A stretch of DNA of 64,000 nucleotides from Caballeronia sp. Lep1P3 (GCF_022879595.1 NZ_CP084265.1:2914001-2978000), one strand, 5' to 3'; counted from the first letter of the stretch, positions 27,190 to 35,659 are shown. Notes: generated by a model not told the origin, from the sequence alone. Translations and numbers: made by a program.

Positions 27190-27620
27190 GCTCCGTCCGA
27201 TGCGGAGGTTTTGCTTTTGGGCAACACCCATCTCGCAAAAGTGCGTTGCCTAGGGAAACTCCCAATCGCGCGTGTTTTATTGCACTGAAGCACGGCGTCA
27301 TGCCCGCCGAGTAATGCGCGGGTCGTGCTTCTGCGGCGCTGCACGAACGTGCGCGTCGTGTAAAAATGGCGGCATCGCGTGCGCTACCGCACCTTTTTAC
27401 CGGCCCGAACCGTTATAACTGACGGTGTGCGGATCGTCATTGAGTGGAGAGATTCGTCGCGAGTACGGGACGCCGGGGCAAATCCCGCGTCCCAAGGCCG
27501 GGGAAACCATCGTGCTCGAAGCAGTAGCGGGGCGGCGAAGTGCGCCGTCCGATGCCGCAGGTGCAGGTTGCTCTAAATTCAACGCATGGCCGCTGCGCAG
27601 GGGCGCAGGGGAGAAAGATC
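27190..27620 (+). other. long leader/intergenic region with two strong hairpins
   Basis: No coding gene seen. GGGACGC (27467-27473) pairs perfectly with GCGTCCC (27487-27493), and a second stem forms around 27530-27552 (GGCGGCG / CGCCGTC). The area directly precedes two paralogous unknown genes and could be their 5' leader or an sRNA. No riboswitch class is recognised. Confidence 0.45.
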
Positions 27621-28046
27621 ATGAAAAGCTTGAACTTCCTGACGCATCAGGAGATTTTCAACAACGCGGTCGAGCATCTTTTCGCGCAGGGACAAGCTGC
27701 CTTGCTGCCGCACGGCGGCGGCGCTTACCGCGGCTACTGCGGCGGCTGCCCGGTCGGAAGCTACATCAAGCCGCGCGACTACGTCACGGCGATGGAAGGC
27801 GTGCCGATCCGCTATCTCGCGAAATCGCCCGAGGCGGTGCCGGCTTATATGGATGTCGGCGTCATGGCGCTCAAGCGCGCCTTGCTGCGCGCGCGCATCA
27901 ACGTGTTCGATCCCAACACCGTCGAATTGCTCTCGTGCCTGCAGAACGTGCACGACGTCTTCGGCAAGTGGGAATGGCGCGAGCGGCTGAGTTCCATCGC
28001 GCGGCAATTCTGCTTGTCGGCCGAACTTCTGAAGACCGCTGCGTAA
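27621..28046 (+). CDS. hypothetical protein (first of two tandem paralogs)
   Basis: A 141-residue soluble protein. Recognisable features: HLFAQGQAALLPHGGGAYRGYCGGCPVGSYI, then EGVPIRYL and INVFDPNTVELLSCLQNVHDVFGKWEWRERLSSIARQF. Order and spacing repeat in the next gene (Cys-Pro/Ala-x-Gly-Ser, Glu-Gly-Val, Asp-Pro, Val-His-Asp), so the two are paralogs. I recall unnamed proteins with a CAIG motif of this kind in proteobacteria and phages but no function. The ATG at 27621 has GGGGAGAAA upstream; in-frame upstream ATGs lack one. A hairpin-rich leader precedes it. Confidence 0.75.
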   Translation: MKSLNFLTHQEIFNNAVEHLFAQGQAALLPHGGGAYRGYCGGCPVGSYIKPRDYVTAMEGVPIRYLAKSPEAVPAYMDVGVMALKRALLRARINVFDPNTVELLSCLQNVHDVFGKWEWRERLSSIARQFCLSAELLKTAA

Positions 28047-28061
28047 GCGTGCAGGTGCCGT

Positions 28062-28439
28062 ATGTTGAGCCCTATCACGATGTTGAGCCCGAAGGACATC
28101 TACGAACGCGTAAGCGCGCATTTGCTGGCGCAAGGCGCGGTCTCCGAGGATGACAACGGCTCGTGCCGTCTGCGCAGCGCGCACGGCCGCAAGTGCGCGA
28201 TCGGTTCCCTCTTGCGCGACGATCTCTACGAAGCGGATCTCGAAGGCGTCGGCATTTCGTACTATCGGCATGCGCAGGACGGCAAGCTGCTGCGCGCGCT
28301 GTATGCATCGAACGTCAATGCCTACGACCCGGCCGTGATCGACCTTCTGATCGAACTGGAGGAGGTTCACGACGACGCGAGCGTCGAAGCGTGGCCGCAT
28401 CTCCTGAACGCGCTCGGCAAGCGGCACGCATTCGTTTGA
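28062..28439 (+). CDS. hypothetical protein (second tandem paralog)
   Basis: A 125-residue protein 15 bases after its paralog. It has HLLAQGAVSEDDNGSCRLRSAHGRKCAIGSLL, then LEGVGISYY and VNAYDPAVIDLLIELEEVHDDASVEAWPHLLNALG, matching the first gene region by region. Helical, soluble, no signal peptide. The start is uncertain: ATGTTGAGCCC occurs twice, at 28062 and 28080; the first has AGGTG upstream. It converges with rpsU across a shared terminator. Function unknown. Confidence 0.75.
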   Translation: MLSPITMLSPKDIYERVSAHLLAQGAVSEDDNGSCRLRSAHGRKCAIGSLLRDDLYEADLEGVGISYYRHAQDGKLLRALYASNVNAYDPAVIDLLIELEEVHDDASVEAWPHLLNALGKRHAFV

Positions 28440-28472
28440 TCCGTGTGCGGCCCGGCGCGAGAAACGCCGGCC

Positions 28473-28518
28473 AAAACGAAACGGCGGTGCGCCCTCTCGG
28501 ACGCACCGCCGTTTTGCA
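28473..28518. terminator. bidirectional terminator between the paralog pair and rpsU
   Basis: AAACGGCGGTGCG at 28479 pairs with CGCACCGCCGTTT, with A-rich sequence before and TTTT after, so it works for both convergent transcripts. Confidence 0.9.
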
Positions 28519-28563
28519 TTTCGCGGCCGGCGAACCGGCTTTGGCCGGCCCCGGCGAAGACGC

Positions 28564-28776
28564 TTAGTGCATCTTCTTCGGCAGCATCTGGCTGCGCAGA
28601 CGCTTGCGCAGCCGCGAGACGGCCGCAGCCTTCTTGCGCTTACGCTCGGTGGTCGGCTTTTCGTAGGACTGGCGCTCGCGCAGTTCCGCGATCAGGCCAT
28701 TCTTCTCGATGGTGCGACGGAAACGCCGAATGGCGACGTCGAACGGCTCGTTTTCTTTAAGGACGATAGTGGTCAT
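28564..28776 (-). CDS. rpsU: 30S ribosomal protein S21
   Basis: A 70-residue basic protein, [61 protein letters not shown], which is S21 along its full length. S21 helps 30S subunits start translation near the Shine-Dalgarno region. A good sigma70 promoter lies about 300 bases upstream, so the message has a long leader. Confidence 0.97.
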   Translation of the reverse strand: MTTIVLKENEPFDVAIRRFRRTIEKNGLIAELRERQSYEKPTTERKRKKAAAVSRLRKRLRSQMLPKKMH

Positions 28777-29137
28777 GAAAATCCTGTTTTGCTAAACGTA
28801 TTTCTAAGTGCGCAACGGAAAAACCGCCGCGCGCCGGCACTCCGATCGTCCGCCGGACACGACACAGCACAACGAGGCGCAGCGCGACGGACACGAGCAA
28901 AGCGGCCACGGAGGCCGGAAAAGAGAGAGTTTGAGATTCGGCCGCCGGGAGCGGCATGCGAGTTCGCGAGAGCTTGCCGAACGCGCATTTCAGAGCCGTT
29001 CACCGCTGGCTGTCGACGTTGTCATTTTCAGCGGCGAAGGCAAAATCGGGCACATTTCTCGATTCGGGCGCGATGTTACCAGAACACCGCGCCCCTGCCA
29101 ACACTTCGAAGCGCGCCAACTCTTTGATGCAACAGAT
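28777..29137 (-). other. rpsU upstream region / long leader
   Basis: 361 bases between rpsU and the aldo/keto reductase stop. No gene seen. It contains the promoter at 29073-29101 and then a leader of about 290 bases with GC-rich segments. Confidence 0.55.
29073..29101 (-). promoter_or_regulatory. sigma70-type promoter for rpsU
   Basis: Minus strand TTGGCA, a 17-base spacer, then TAACAT. Both hexamers match the consensus at four or more positions and the spacing is ideal. Transcription would start near 29066. Confidence 0.65.
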
Positions 29138-30088
29138 TTATTTCTGCCAGGCGCTCGCTTGGTCGAGCGTTTGCACGTCTTCGGTGGACAGCTCGAGGCG
29201 CGTCGCGGCAGCGAGACTTTCCAGTTGCTTCACCGATGTGGCGCTCGCGATCGGCGCGGTCACGCTCGGGCGCGCGATCACCCACGCGAGCGCGACGGTT
29301 GCAGGCGTCGCATCGTTGCGCTTCGCGACTTCGTCGAGCGCATCGAGAATACGCAGACCGCGCTCGTTCAGATACTTCTCGACGCGCGAGCCGCGCGCCT
29401 TGCCTTCCATGTCTTCCTTCGAGCGGTACTTGCCCGACAGAAAGCCGCTCGCAAGACTGAAATACGTGACGACGGCGATCTTGTGCTTCTGGGCCACCGG
29501 CTCGAGATCCGTTTCGTACCCTTCACGGTCGTACAGGTTGTACTCGGGCTGGAGAATCTGATACGCGGGCAGCCCCGAATCCTTCGCGACGGCAAGCGCC
29601 TCTTCCAGCCGCTCGCCCTTGTAGTTCGACGCGCCGACGACGCGCACCTTTCCCGCCTGAACGAGCTTCTGGTACGCGCCGAGCGTTTCGTCGAGCGGCG
29701 TCTTGTCGTCGTCCAGATGCGAGAAATAGACGTCGATGTAGTCGGTCTTCAGGCGCCGCAGCGAGTCGTCGACGGCCGCCGCGATGTTCGCCGCCGACAG
29801 TCCCGCGCGCGTGCCGAGCATGCCGACTTTCGTCGCGAGCACGATCTTGTCGCGCTTGCCGCTTTCCTTGAACCACTTGCCGATGATCGTTTCCGATTCG
29901 CCGCCCTGATGTCCGTCGACCCAGGCGGAATAGACGTCTGCCGTGTCGACGAAGTTGAGGCCGTGATCGACGAACGCGTCGAGGATGGAGAACGACGTGC
30001 GCTCGTCCGCCGTCCAGCCGAAGACGTTGCCGCCGAAGACGAGCGGCGCGACCTCGAGGTCGGAAGTGCCGATGCTGCGGGTTTGCAT
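29138..30088 (-). CDS. aldo/keto reductase
   Basis: A 316-residue TIM-barrel oxidoreductase starting MQTRSIGTSDLEVAPLVFGGNVFGWTAD. The catalytic tetrad can be read: D50 and Y53 (VDTADVYS), K86 in LATKVGMLG, and H in VYFSHLDDD. NADPH-binding residues appear in the C-terminal part (ARPSVTAPIASATSVKQL). It reduces carbonyls to alcohols with NADPH; the substrate is unknown. It diverges from the flagellin gene. Confidence 0.9.
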   Translation of the reverse strand: MQTRSIGTSDLEVAPLVFGGNVFGWTADERTSFSILDAFVDHGLNFVDTADVYSAWVDGHQGGESETIIGKWFKESGKRDKIVLATKVGMLGTRAGLSAANIAAAVDDSLRRLKTDYIDVYFSHLDDDKTPLDETLGAYQKLVQAGKVRVVGASNYKGERLEEALAVAKDSGLPAYQILQPEYNLYDREGYETDLEPVAQKHKIAVVTYFSLASGFLSGKYRSKEDMEGKARGSRVEKYLNERGLRILDALDEVAKRNDATPATVALAWVIARPSVTAPIASATSVKQLESLAAATRLELSTEDVQTLDQASAWQK

Positions 30089-30196
30089 GGGTGCTCCGTG
30101 TGCGTGAGAAGAACGGATCGAAAAGGATACGCGCGATCCGCAACGCTTGCCGGAGGCGGCCGTGCGCTTTGTTGCACGAATCGTTTGCGTGGGGGG

Positions 30197-30223
30197 TTAA
30201 GTTTTTTTCGACGGGCCCGATAA
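30197..30223 (+). promoter_or_regulatory. sigma28 (FliA)-type promoter for fliC
   Basis: TTAAGTTT, an 11-base spacer, then CCCGATAA. Against TAAAGTTT-N11-GCCGATAA each half matches 7 of 8 with exact spacing. It lies 102 bases upstream of the fliC start. Confidence 0.85.
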
Positions 30224-30324
30224 CCACAAGTAGGCGGCCGGCTATCACCGAGCGCAGGACCGCCAGGCAACACTCGGTGCCAAAGCCTAAGCCAAGCTAG
30301 ACCAAGTCTCTCAGGAGAGAACAA

Positions 30325-32199
30325 ATGATCGGTATCAATAGCAACATCAACTCGCTGGTTGCTCAACAGAACCTCAACAGCACGCAGAGCGCGCTGTCGT
30401 CGGCCATCACCCGCCTGTCGTCGGGCAAGCGCATCAACAGCGCCGCCGACGATGCAGCAGGTCAGGCGATTGCGTCGCGCATGACGACCCAGATCAACGG
30501 CCTGAACCAAGGCGTCTCGAACGCGAACGACGGCGTGTCGATGACGCAAACCGCGGCGTCCGGCCTGTCGCAGATCTCGGACAACCTGCAGCGTATCCGC
30601 CAGTTGGCCGTTCAGGCTTCGAGCGGCTCGCTGTCGACGACCGACCAGGCAGCGCTGCAAAAGGAAGTGACGCAGCGTATCGCTGAAGTGAACCGTATCG
30701 CTTCGCAAACGACGTACAACGGCACGAACGTGCTCGACGGCTCGGCTGGCAAGGTGAGCTTCCAGGTCGGCGCGAACGTCGGTCAGACGATCAGCCTCGA
30801 TCTGAGCAACGGCGTTTCGGCAGCACAACTCGGCACCGGCGTAGCCACGAGCGGTTCGACGCTCGGCACGCTGAGCGGCCTGAGCCTGACGTCGTCGGGC
30901 CAGACCTACTCGGGTACGGGCAAGGCAGACATCACGTCGATCAACGTGCTGGCTGACGGCAAGGGCGGTTACACGTTCACCGACCAAAACAACCAGAAAC
31001 TGGGCGACACTGCGGTTACGTCGCTGTTCGGCGGCGCGGCGGCTAACACGGGCACGGGCAAGGTCATTCCGCTGAAGGCGCAAGGCGCGATCGCCAGCAC
31101 GACCGACGCACTTGCTTCGGCAGTGTCGAAAAACGTGACGACGGCTGCTGGAACGCCCACCACGACGACCACCTTCACGGCGGCATCATCGACGCCGCTT
31201 ACCACTATCAGCATCAATACGCCGCTGAACAGCTCGGACTTCGGTGGCAGCGGTTCGGCTGACATTGACGAAATTCAGGTGCTCGCGGCGGGTGACGGCA
31301 CCTACACGTTCAAGGCGATGAGCGGCACCGGTGCCTCGGCCACCGCAATCAGCGGTACGGACGTGTCGTCGCTGTTCGACGTGGGCAGTGCGACCGCCGG
31401 TGCGACGCCGACGGCAGCTACGATCGGCTTCGCTGCGAAGGAAGCGGATGGCACTACCGATAACCCGCTGATCACCGACACCGGCTCGTCAGGCACGGAC
31501 TTCTCGGCGATCCAGACGGCTAACACCACGACGACGACGTCCGCGGCTCTGACCGGTCCGACGTCGCAACTCGGCAGCGTCTCGGTGAACCTGACCTCCG
31601 GTGGCGCTGTTGCCGGTGCGACCGATACGACTGCGTTCACGTCGATCAACATTTACGGCAACGGTTCGGGCGGTTACACGTTCAAGGCCGTGGATAGCTC
31701 GGGCAACGAATCGACGGACGCAACGTTGAACAGTTCGCTGAGCGGCCTGTTCAACATCGGCACCTCGGCAACGGCCCCGGCCGGCAAGTCGCTCACGGCA
31801 AGCCCGGCACTCGCCGCGGCGACCAACCCCAACGCCACGAACGCCAAGGCTGGTCTGGACCAGGCAACCGCACTCGCGTCGCCGCCCAAGGTTTCGGATA
31901 TCGACCTGACCGCCGCGAACGGTGCGAACCTGGCAATCGAATCGATCGACAACGCACTGAACGCAGTCAACTCGATCCAAGCTGACCTCGGCGCCGCGCA
32001 GAACCGCTTCACGTCGATCGCTTCGACGCAAACGGCGCAGTCGACGAACCTGTCCTCGGCACAATCGCAGATCACCGACGCGAACTTCGCGCAGGAAACC
32101 GCGAACCTGTCGAAGGCTCAAGTGCTGCAACAAGCTGGTATCTCGGTGCTGGCTCAAGCGAACTCGATGCCCCAGCAGGTTCTGAAGCTCCTCGGCTAA
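30325..32199 (+). CDS. fliC: flagellin FliC with enlarged variable domain
   Basis: A 624-residue flagellin. The conserved N-terminal D0/D1 (MIGINSNINSLVAQQNLNSTQSALSSAITRLSSGKRINSAADDAAGQAIASRM) and C-terminal D1/D0 (SIQADLGAAQNRF...QAGISVLAQANSMPQQVLKLLG) are intact. The middle (about 190-510) is a Thr/Ser/Ala-rich variable region larger than in common Burkholderia flagellins of about 380-390 residues. It holds three copies of a module containing INVLADGKGGYTF, IQVLAAGDGTYTF and INIYGNGSGGYTF, each ending in a SLF motif. The filament is exported and assembled outside the cell. SD AGGAGAG precedes the ATG. Confidence 0.95.
   Translation: MIGINSNINSLVAQQNLNSTQSALSSAITRLSSGKRINSAADDAAGQAIASRMTTQINGLNQGVSNANDGVSMTQTAASGLSQISDNLQRIRQLAVQASSGSLSTTDQAALQKEVTQRIAEVNRIASQTTYNGTNVLDGSAGKVSFQVGANVGQTISLDLSNGVSAAQLGTGVATSGSTLGTLSGLSLTSSGQTYSGTGKADITSINVLADGKGGYTFTDQNNQKLGDTAVTSLFGGAAANTGTGKVIPLKAQGAIASTTDALASAVSKNVTTAAGTPTTTTTFTAASSTPLTTISINTPLNSSDFGGSGSADIDEIQVLAAGDGTYTFKAMSGTGASATAISGTDVSSLFDVGSATAGATPTAATIGFAAKEADGTTDNPLITDTGSSGTDFSAIQTANTTTTTSAALTGPTSQLGSVSVNLTSGGAVAGATDTTAFTSINIYGNGSGGYTFKAVDSSGNESTDATLNSSLSGLFNIGTSATAPAGKSLTASPALAAATNPNATNAKAGLDQATALASPPKVSDIDLTAANGANLAIESIDNALNAVNSIQADLGAAQNRFTSIASTQTAQSTNLSSAQSQITDANFAQETANLSKAQVLQQAGISVLAQANSMPQQVLKLLG
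30926..31766 (+). repeat. three diverged copies of a flagellin surface module
   Basis: Copies at about 30926-31033, 31259-31392 and 31630-31763. Shared pattern: hydrophobic-rich 'I-x-I/V-...-G-x-G-x-Y-T-F' strand pair, then 10-20 polar residues, then S-L-F. Similar on the protein level, clearly diverged on the DNA level. Confidence 0.7.
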
Positions 32200-32221
32200 G
32201 CATCAACGCCTAAGCAGTAAC

Positions 32222-32252
32222 CGGCGCGCATTGCGAAGTACAATGCGCGCCG
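32222..32252 (+). other. fliC-fliD intercistronic hairpin
   Basis: CGGCGCGCATTG (32222-32233) and CAATGCGCGCCG (32241-32252) form a perfect 12-bp stem with a 7-base loop. It follows the fliC stop by 22 bases. It is not followed by a T run (AACGTAAAAAAG instead), so it may protect the fliC message or cause partial termination. Confidence 0.6.
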
Positions 32253-32382
32253 AACGTAAAAAAGCATCAAAAGCATCAAAGCAGTCAGCGCCCGGGGAGC
32301 TCGTCTCCCTGTGCGCGTTTTCGGGAGATGACGACTCCCGCCCTATTCCAAACGATCGCGCAGCAACACGACCGGAGCACCC

Positions 32383-33894
32383 ATGACCACCGTAGCGACG
32401 ACAACGGCTTCCACTGTCGACCCGACGAGCGCCGTACAACAGGCCGCACAGTCGATCATCAGCGGTTCCACGAACTCGACGATGGACGTGAATTCGCTCG
32501 TCACCGCGATCGTCAACGCGAAGGTCGCAGGACAGACCGACGCGCTAAACAACAAGCAAACCGCCGACAACACGCAGTTGACCGCGGTCGGCACGCTCAA
32601 GTCGGTGATGTCGCTGCTGCAAAGCTCGCTCACGAATCTGTCGAACGGCACGGCGCTCGGCGCCTTCACCGCGACCGCCGATGGCAAGGGCATCACCGCG
32701 AGCGCCGACACCGATGCGGTCGCCGGCAGTTACGACGTCAGCGTCGGCAATCTCGCCACGGCGCAGACGCTCACGTCCGGGACGATCGATGCCAGTTCGA
32801 TCGGCACCGGCTCGATGACGCTCACTGTCAACGGCAAGAGCAGCACGATCAAGATCGACGACACCAACAACACGCTGTCGGGCATGGCATCGGCGATCAA
32901 TTCGGCATCCGACAATCCGGGCGTCACGGCGACCGTCGTCAACGGCTCGGACGGGCAGCACCTCGTGTTGCGCTCGACGTCGACCGGCGTCAACAACGGC
33001 ATCAATATCGACGTCGATTCGTCAAGCAGCGATACGCTCAAGTCGTTTCAGGTGAAGTCGACGCCGTCGACGGTAGCTGCGGGCTCCACTGATTACAGCA
33101 AGACCGAAATCTCCAGCGATGCGACGGGCGGCGGTACCTGGACGCTGACGACAGCCGGCTCGGACGCGCATATGACGATCGCGGGCACTAACGTGTCGAG
33201 CGCGAGCAACACGATCAAGGAAGCGGTTTCCGGCGTCACCATCAATCTCACCGCGGACTCGGTCGGCCAGAAGCAAACCCTGACCATCGGCCAGGACACC
33301 GACAGCCTGAAGACCGCGATCACCTCCTTCGTCACCGCGTACAACAACTTCATCAGCACGGCGTCGTCGCTGACGTCGTACGATTCGACCGCCAGCACGC
33401 AAGGCGCGCTGCTGGGCGACTCGATGATGAACACGATCAAGAACACGATCTCCAGCACGATCAGCAAGGCGATCGGCTCGGGGTCGGGCGCTGTGAATTT
33501 GGCATCGATCGGCATCACGCTGCAGCCGGACGGCACGTTGTCCACCGACGACGACGCCCTCTCCACCGCGCTTACCAACAACGGCGGCACGGTCGCGAAG
33601 CTCTTCAACTCGACCGACGGCGTCGCGGCTTCGCTCAACAATAGCCTCACCTCGTTCCTCGCGACGGGCGGCATCATCGACACGCGCACGACCGCGCTGA
33701 ACGACGACCTGTCCAGCATCGCCGATCAACAGACGCAGCTCACCGCGTACACCGCGCAGCTGACGACGGATTACAACAATCAGTTCACCGCGCTCAACAC
33801 GCTGATGTCGAGCATGTCCACGCAATCGAGCTACCTGACCGCCCTCTTCGGCGGCACGAACAGCGCGGGCGCGATGTCCGATAACAAGTCCTGA
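32383..33894 (+). CDS. fliD: flagellar filament cap protein FliD
   Basis: A 503-residue protein with FliD_N features (TMDVNSLVTAIVNAKVAGQTDALNNKQTADNTQLTAVGTLKS), a flagellin-IN type segment (GSYDVSVGNLATAQTL, SGMASAINSASDNPGVTATVVN) and a FliD_C helical part ending NNQFTALNTLMSSMSTQSSYLTALFGG. It caps the filament and guides flagellin folding. It lies between fliC and a fliT-like gene. Confidence 0.94.
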   Translation: MTTVATTTASTVDPTSAVQQAAQSIISGSTNSTMDVNSLVTAIVNAKVAGQTDALNNKQTADNTQLTAVGTLKSVMSLLQSSLTNLSNGTALGAFTATADGKGITASADTDAVAGSYDVSVGNLATAQTLTSGTIDASSIGTGSMTLTVNGKSSTIKIDDTNNTLSGMASAINSASDNPGVTATVVNGSDGQHLVLRSTSTGVNNGINIDVDSSSSDTLKSFQVKSTPSTVAAGSTDYSKTEISSDATGGGTWTLTTAGSDAHMTIAGTNVSSASNTIKEAVSGVTINLTADSVGQKQTLTIGQDTDSLKTAITSFVTAYNNFISTASSLTSYDSTASTQGALLGDSMMNTIKNTISSTISKAIGSGSGAVNLASIGITLQPDGTLSTDDDALSTALTNNGGTVAKLFNSTDGVAASLNNSLTSFLATGGIIDTRTTALNDDLSSIADQQTQLTAYTAQLTTDYNNQFTALNTLMSSMSTQSSYLTALFGGTNSAGAMSDNKS

Positions 33895-33904
33895 GGACCG
33901 CATC

Positions 33905-34204
33905 ATGCAACAGCACGAAATCATCCAGCGCGCATGGGCGCTGACCGAAGCGATCGAAGCCGCCGTGACCGCGCAGGACTGGACGCGCGCCGCCGAACTC
34001 ACTGCATCGCGCACGCCGCTCGTCATGGCGATCGAAGCGGATCAGCCGGAAGAATCCCTCACGACGATTCGCAGAATTCAGGCGAGCATGGAATCGTTGA
34101 TGACGCGCGCGCAAGCCGCGCAGACGATGCTCGCGGCGGGGTATCGGCAGTCGATGGAACGCGCCAAAGCCGCCGGGCGGTATCAACAGGCGGCGCGGTT
34201 CTAA
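33905..34204 (+). CDS. fliT: flagellar protein FliT-like chaperone
   Basis: A 99-residue helical protein, MQQHEIIQRAWALTEAIEAAVTAQDWTRAAELTASRTPLVMAIEAD..., starting 10 bases after fliD. Size, helical pattern and position fit FliT, the FliD export chaperone (and FlhDC antagonist in enterobacteria). No fliS gene lies between. Sequence conservation in FliT is low, so context carries much of this call. Confidence 0.75.
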   Translation: MQQHEIIQRAWALTEAIEAAVTAQDWTRAAELTASRTPLVMAIEADQPEESLTTIRRIQASMESLMTRAQAAQTMLAAGYRQSMERAKAAGRYQQAARF

Positions 34205-34283
34205 AGTTCTGCTTTGAAACGCCGTTAAACGGAATAAGAACAACTAGAACGACGCGTTGCAGTCCGACGCGGTGGTTCGATTG

Positions 34284-34310
34284 GCGCCCGCTTCGTGCGG
34301 GCGTTTTTGT
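34284..34310 (+). terminator. intrinsic terminator after fliT
   Basis: CGCCCGC / GCGGGCG with loop TTCGT, followed by TTTTTG. Ends the fliC-fliD-fliT block before the convergent exchanger gene. Confidence 0.9.
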
Positions 34311-34369
34311 TTTCTGCGAATGCGTCGAGCGTCGCGGCGAATCGGACAAGGAAACGCCGCGACATCGGC

Positions 34370-35380
34370 TTACCTCCCCAGCGTCAACGTCAAATAAGCC
34401 AAATACAGCACGCCGTTGCCGAGCAACGCCCACAGCGCCACGCCCTTCCCCCGCGCGTTGAACCGCAGCCACGCCGCCGCCGCGAGCGTGATCAGCACGC
34501 CAGTCAGCACCTCCACGCGTGGCTCCCAGGGCGTCAACATGATGCCGATGGCCGGCAGCAACGTTCCCTGAAACACCATCGCGCCGGTGATGTTCCCAAA
34601 CGCGAGCGTGTCCTTGCCGCGCCGCGCCCAGAGAATGCTATTTACTTTCTCGGGCAGCTCGGTCGCAATCGGAATGATGATGAGCGAAAGCAGCAGCGCC
34701 GATATGCCCAGCGCCTGCGATACGCCTTCGACGCCATGAATGAAGCCCTTCGCGCCGCCCACGAGCAGCACGATGCCGACGAGAAACTGCAGCACGATCG
34801 ACCCGAGATTCGTCTTCAGCCCCACGCGCGACATGAACAACGTCTCGGGCGCTTCGGTGCCGTGTCCGCTTTCGACGAGATTCGCCGATGCCCTGAACGT
34901 CGAAATCACATAGATCACGTACAAGGCCACGAGCCCGGCGGCAAAGAGCGCGCGCACCTGCCACGCGTGATGCGGCACGAACATCGCTCCGGCCGCGATC
35001 AGGAACGCGAAGAGAAAGAAGTTGAGATCGCGCGTGAAGCCACTGCGCTCGGGCGCGATCACGCCGCCCAGTCCGCGCGATTTGACGATGGCAAGCGTCA
35101 TCAGAAATGTGGACAGCGTGGCGAGCATCAGCGGCGCGCCGAGTATCGCGCCGACGCCGATTTCTTCATTGACCGCGCGGCTCGCCGTGCCGCCCAATAG
35201 CGCGATGATCGGCACCGTCGTCTCCGGCAACGCCGTGCCGACCGCCGCGAAAAGCGAGCCCGTCACGCCTTCCGATATGCCGAGCCGCTCGCCGAGATGT
35301 TCCAGCGCGTTCGTAAAAAGCTCGGACGCGACGAGGATGATGGCGAGCATCAGCGCGAGCTCGAGAAAGAGCATCGTCAT
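34370..35380 (-). CDS. Ca2+/cation antiporter (CaCA) family exchanger, possible Mn2+ exporter
   Basis: A 336-residue membrane protein with about ten helices in two inverted halves. Each half has an alpha-repeat: VTGSLFAAVGTALPETTVPIIALL (with G-T-A-x-P-E) in the first, and LSLIIIPIATELPEKVNSILWA in the second; these line the ion path in Na+/Ca2+ exchangers. The family exports Ca2+ or other divalent cations. The leader upstream reads as a yybP-ykoY riboswitch, which senses Mn2+, so Mn2+ export is my preferred inference. The ATG at 35380 follows GAGGTG; a second ATG lies two codons on. Confidence 0.85.
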   Translation of the reverse strand: MTMLFLELALMLAIILVASELFTNALEHLGERLGISEGVTGSLFAAVGTALPETTVPIIALLGGTASRAVNEEIGVGAILGAPLMLATLSTFLMTLAIVKSRGLGGVIAPERSGFTRDLNFFLFAFLIAAGAMFVPHHAWQVRALFAAGLVALYVIYVISTFRASANLVESGHGTEAPETLFMSRVGLKTNLGSIVLQFLVGIVLLVGGAKGFIHGVEGVSQALGISALLLSLIIIPIATELPEKVNSILWARRGKDTLAFGNITGAMVFQGTLLPAIGIMLTPWEPRVEVLTGVLITLAAAAWLRFNARGKGVALWALLGNGVLYLAYLTLTLGR

Positions 35381-35468
35381 GCGGCACCTCGCATTGAACG
35401 ATGACGAGGCGCGGCGCATGCGCCGGACAAGAAGAGATGTTGGAGTTGTGGGGACACGATGATTCCAC

Positions 35469-35512
35469 GGTCGGACGCAAGCGAACCATGATGCGCCACG
35501 CGCCGTCCGACC
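35469..35512 (-). promoter_or_regulatory. long hairpin between riboswitch and exchanger start
   Basis: GGTCGGACG and CGTCCGACC (9-bp perfect stem, 26-base loop) lie between the aptamer and the gene. It could be part of the expression platform. Confidence 0.5.
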
Positions 35513-35524
35513 AAGAACGACATA

Positions 35525-35659
35525 GCGCATCAATGGTCTCGCCAAACCGGACCGGTCGAACGCGCCACGGCGTGAGAGCCGAGGATGTTGACGCGTTCTC
35601 CTTCGCAAGCGGAAGGAAGGCTACTCCCCAAAGACGGGGGCCAGTTTAGCGTGATGCGC
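35525..35659 (-). ncRNA. yybP-ykoY family (manganese) riboswitch
   Basis: On the minus strand, GCGCATCA (35659-35652) pairs with TGATGCGC (35532-35525) to close the element. Inside are the family landmarks: CTTTGGGGAGTAGCC, then CGTCAACATCCTCG, then GGCGAGACC near the 3' end. Enterobacterial members upstream of mntP and alx have nearly the same GGGGAGTAGCC and GTCAACATACTCG segments. This class binds Mn2+ and turns on Mn2+ efflux genes. It lies 145 bases upstream of the exchanger start. Confidence 0.85.

Noticed and set aside
27460..27560. Leader considered as guanidine, c-di-GMP or glycine riboswitch
   Set aside because: None of the conserved core sequences of those classes could be found.
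32222..32252. fliC-fliD hairpin as an intrinsic terminator
   Set aside because: The stem is perfect, but no T run follows on either strand, so full termination is not supported.
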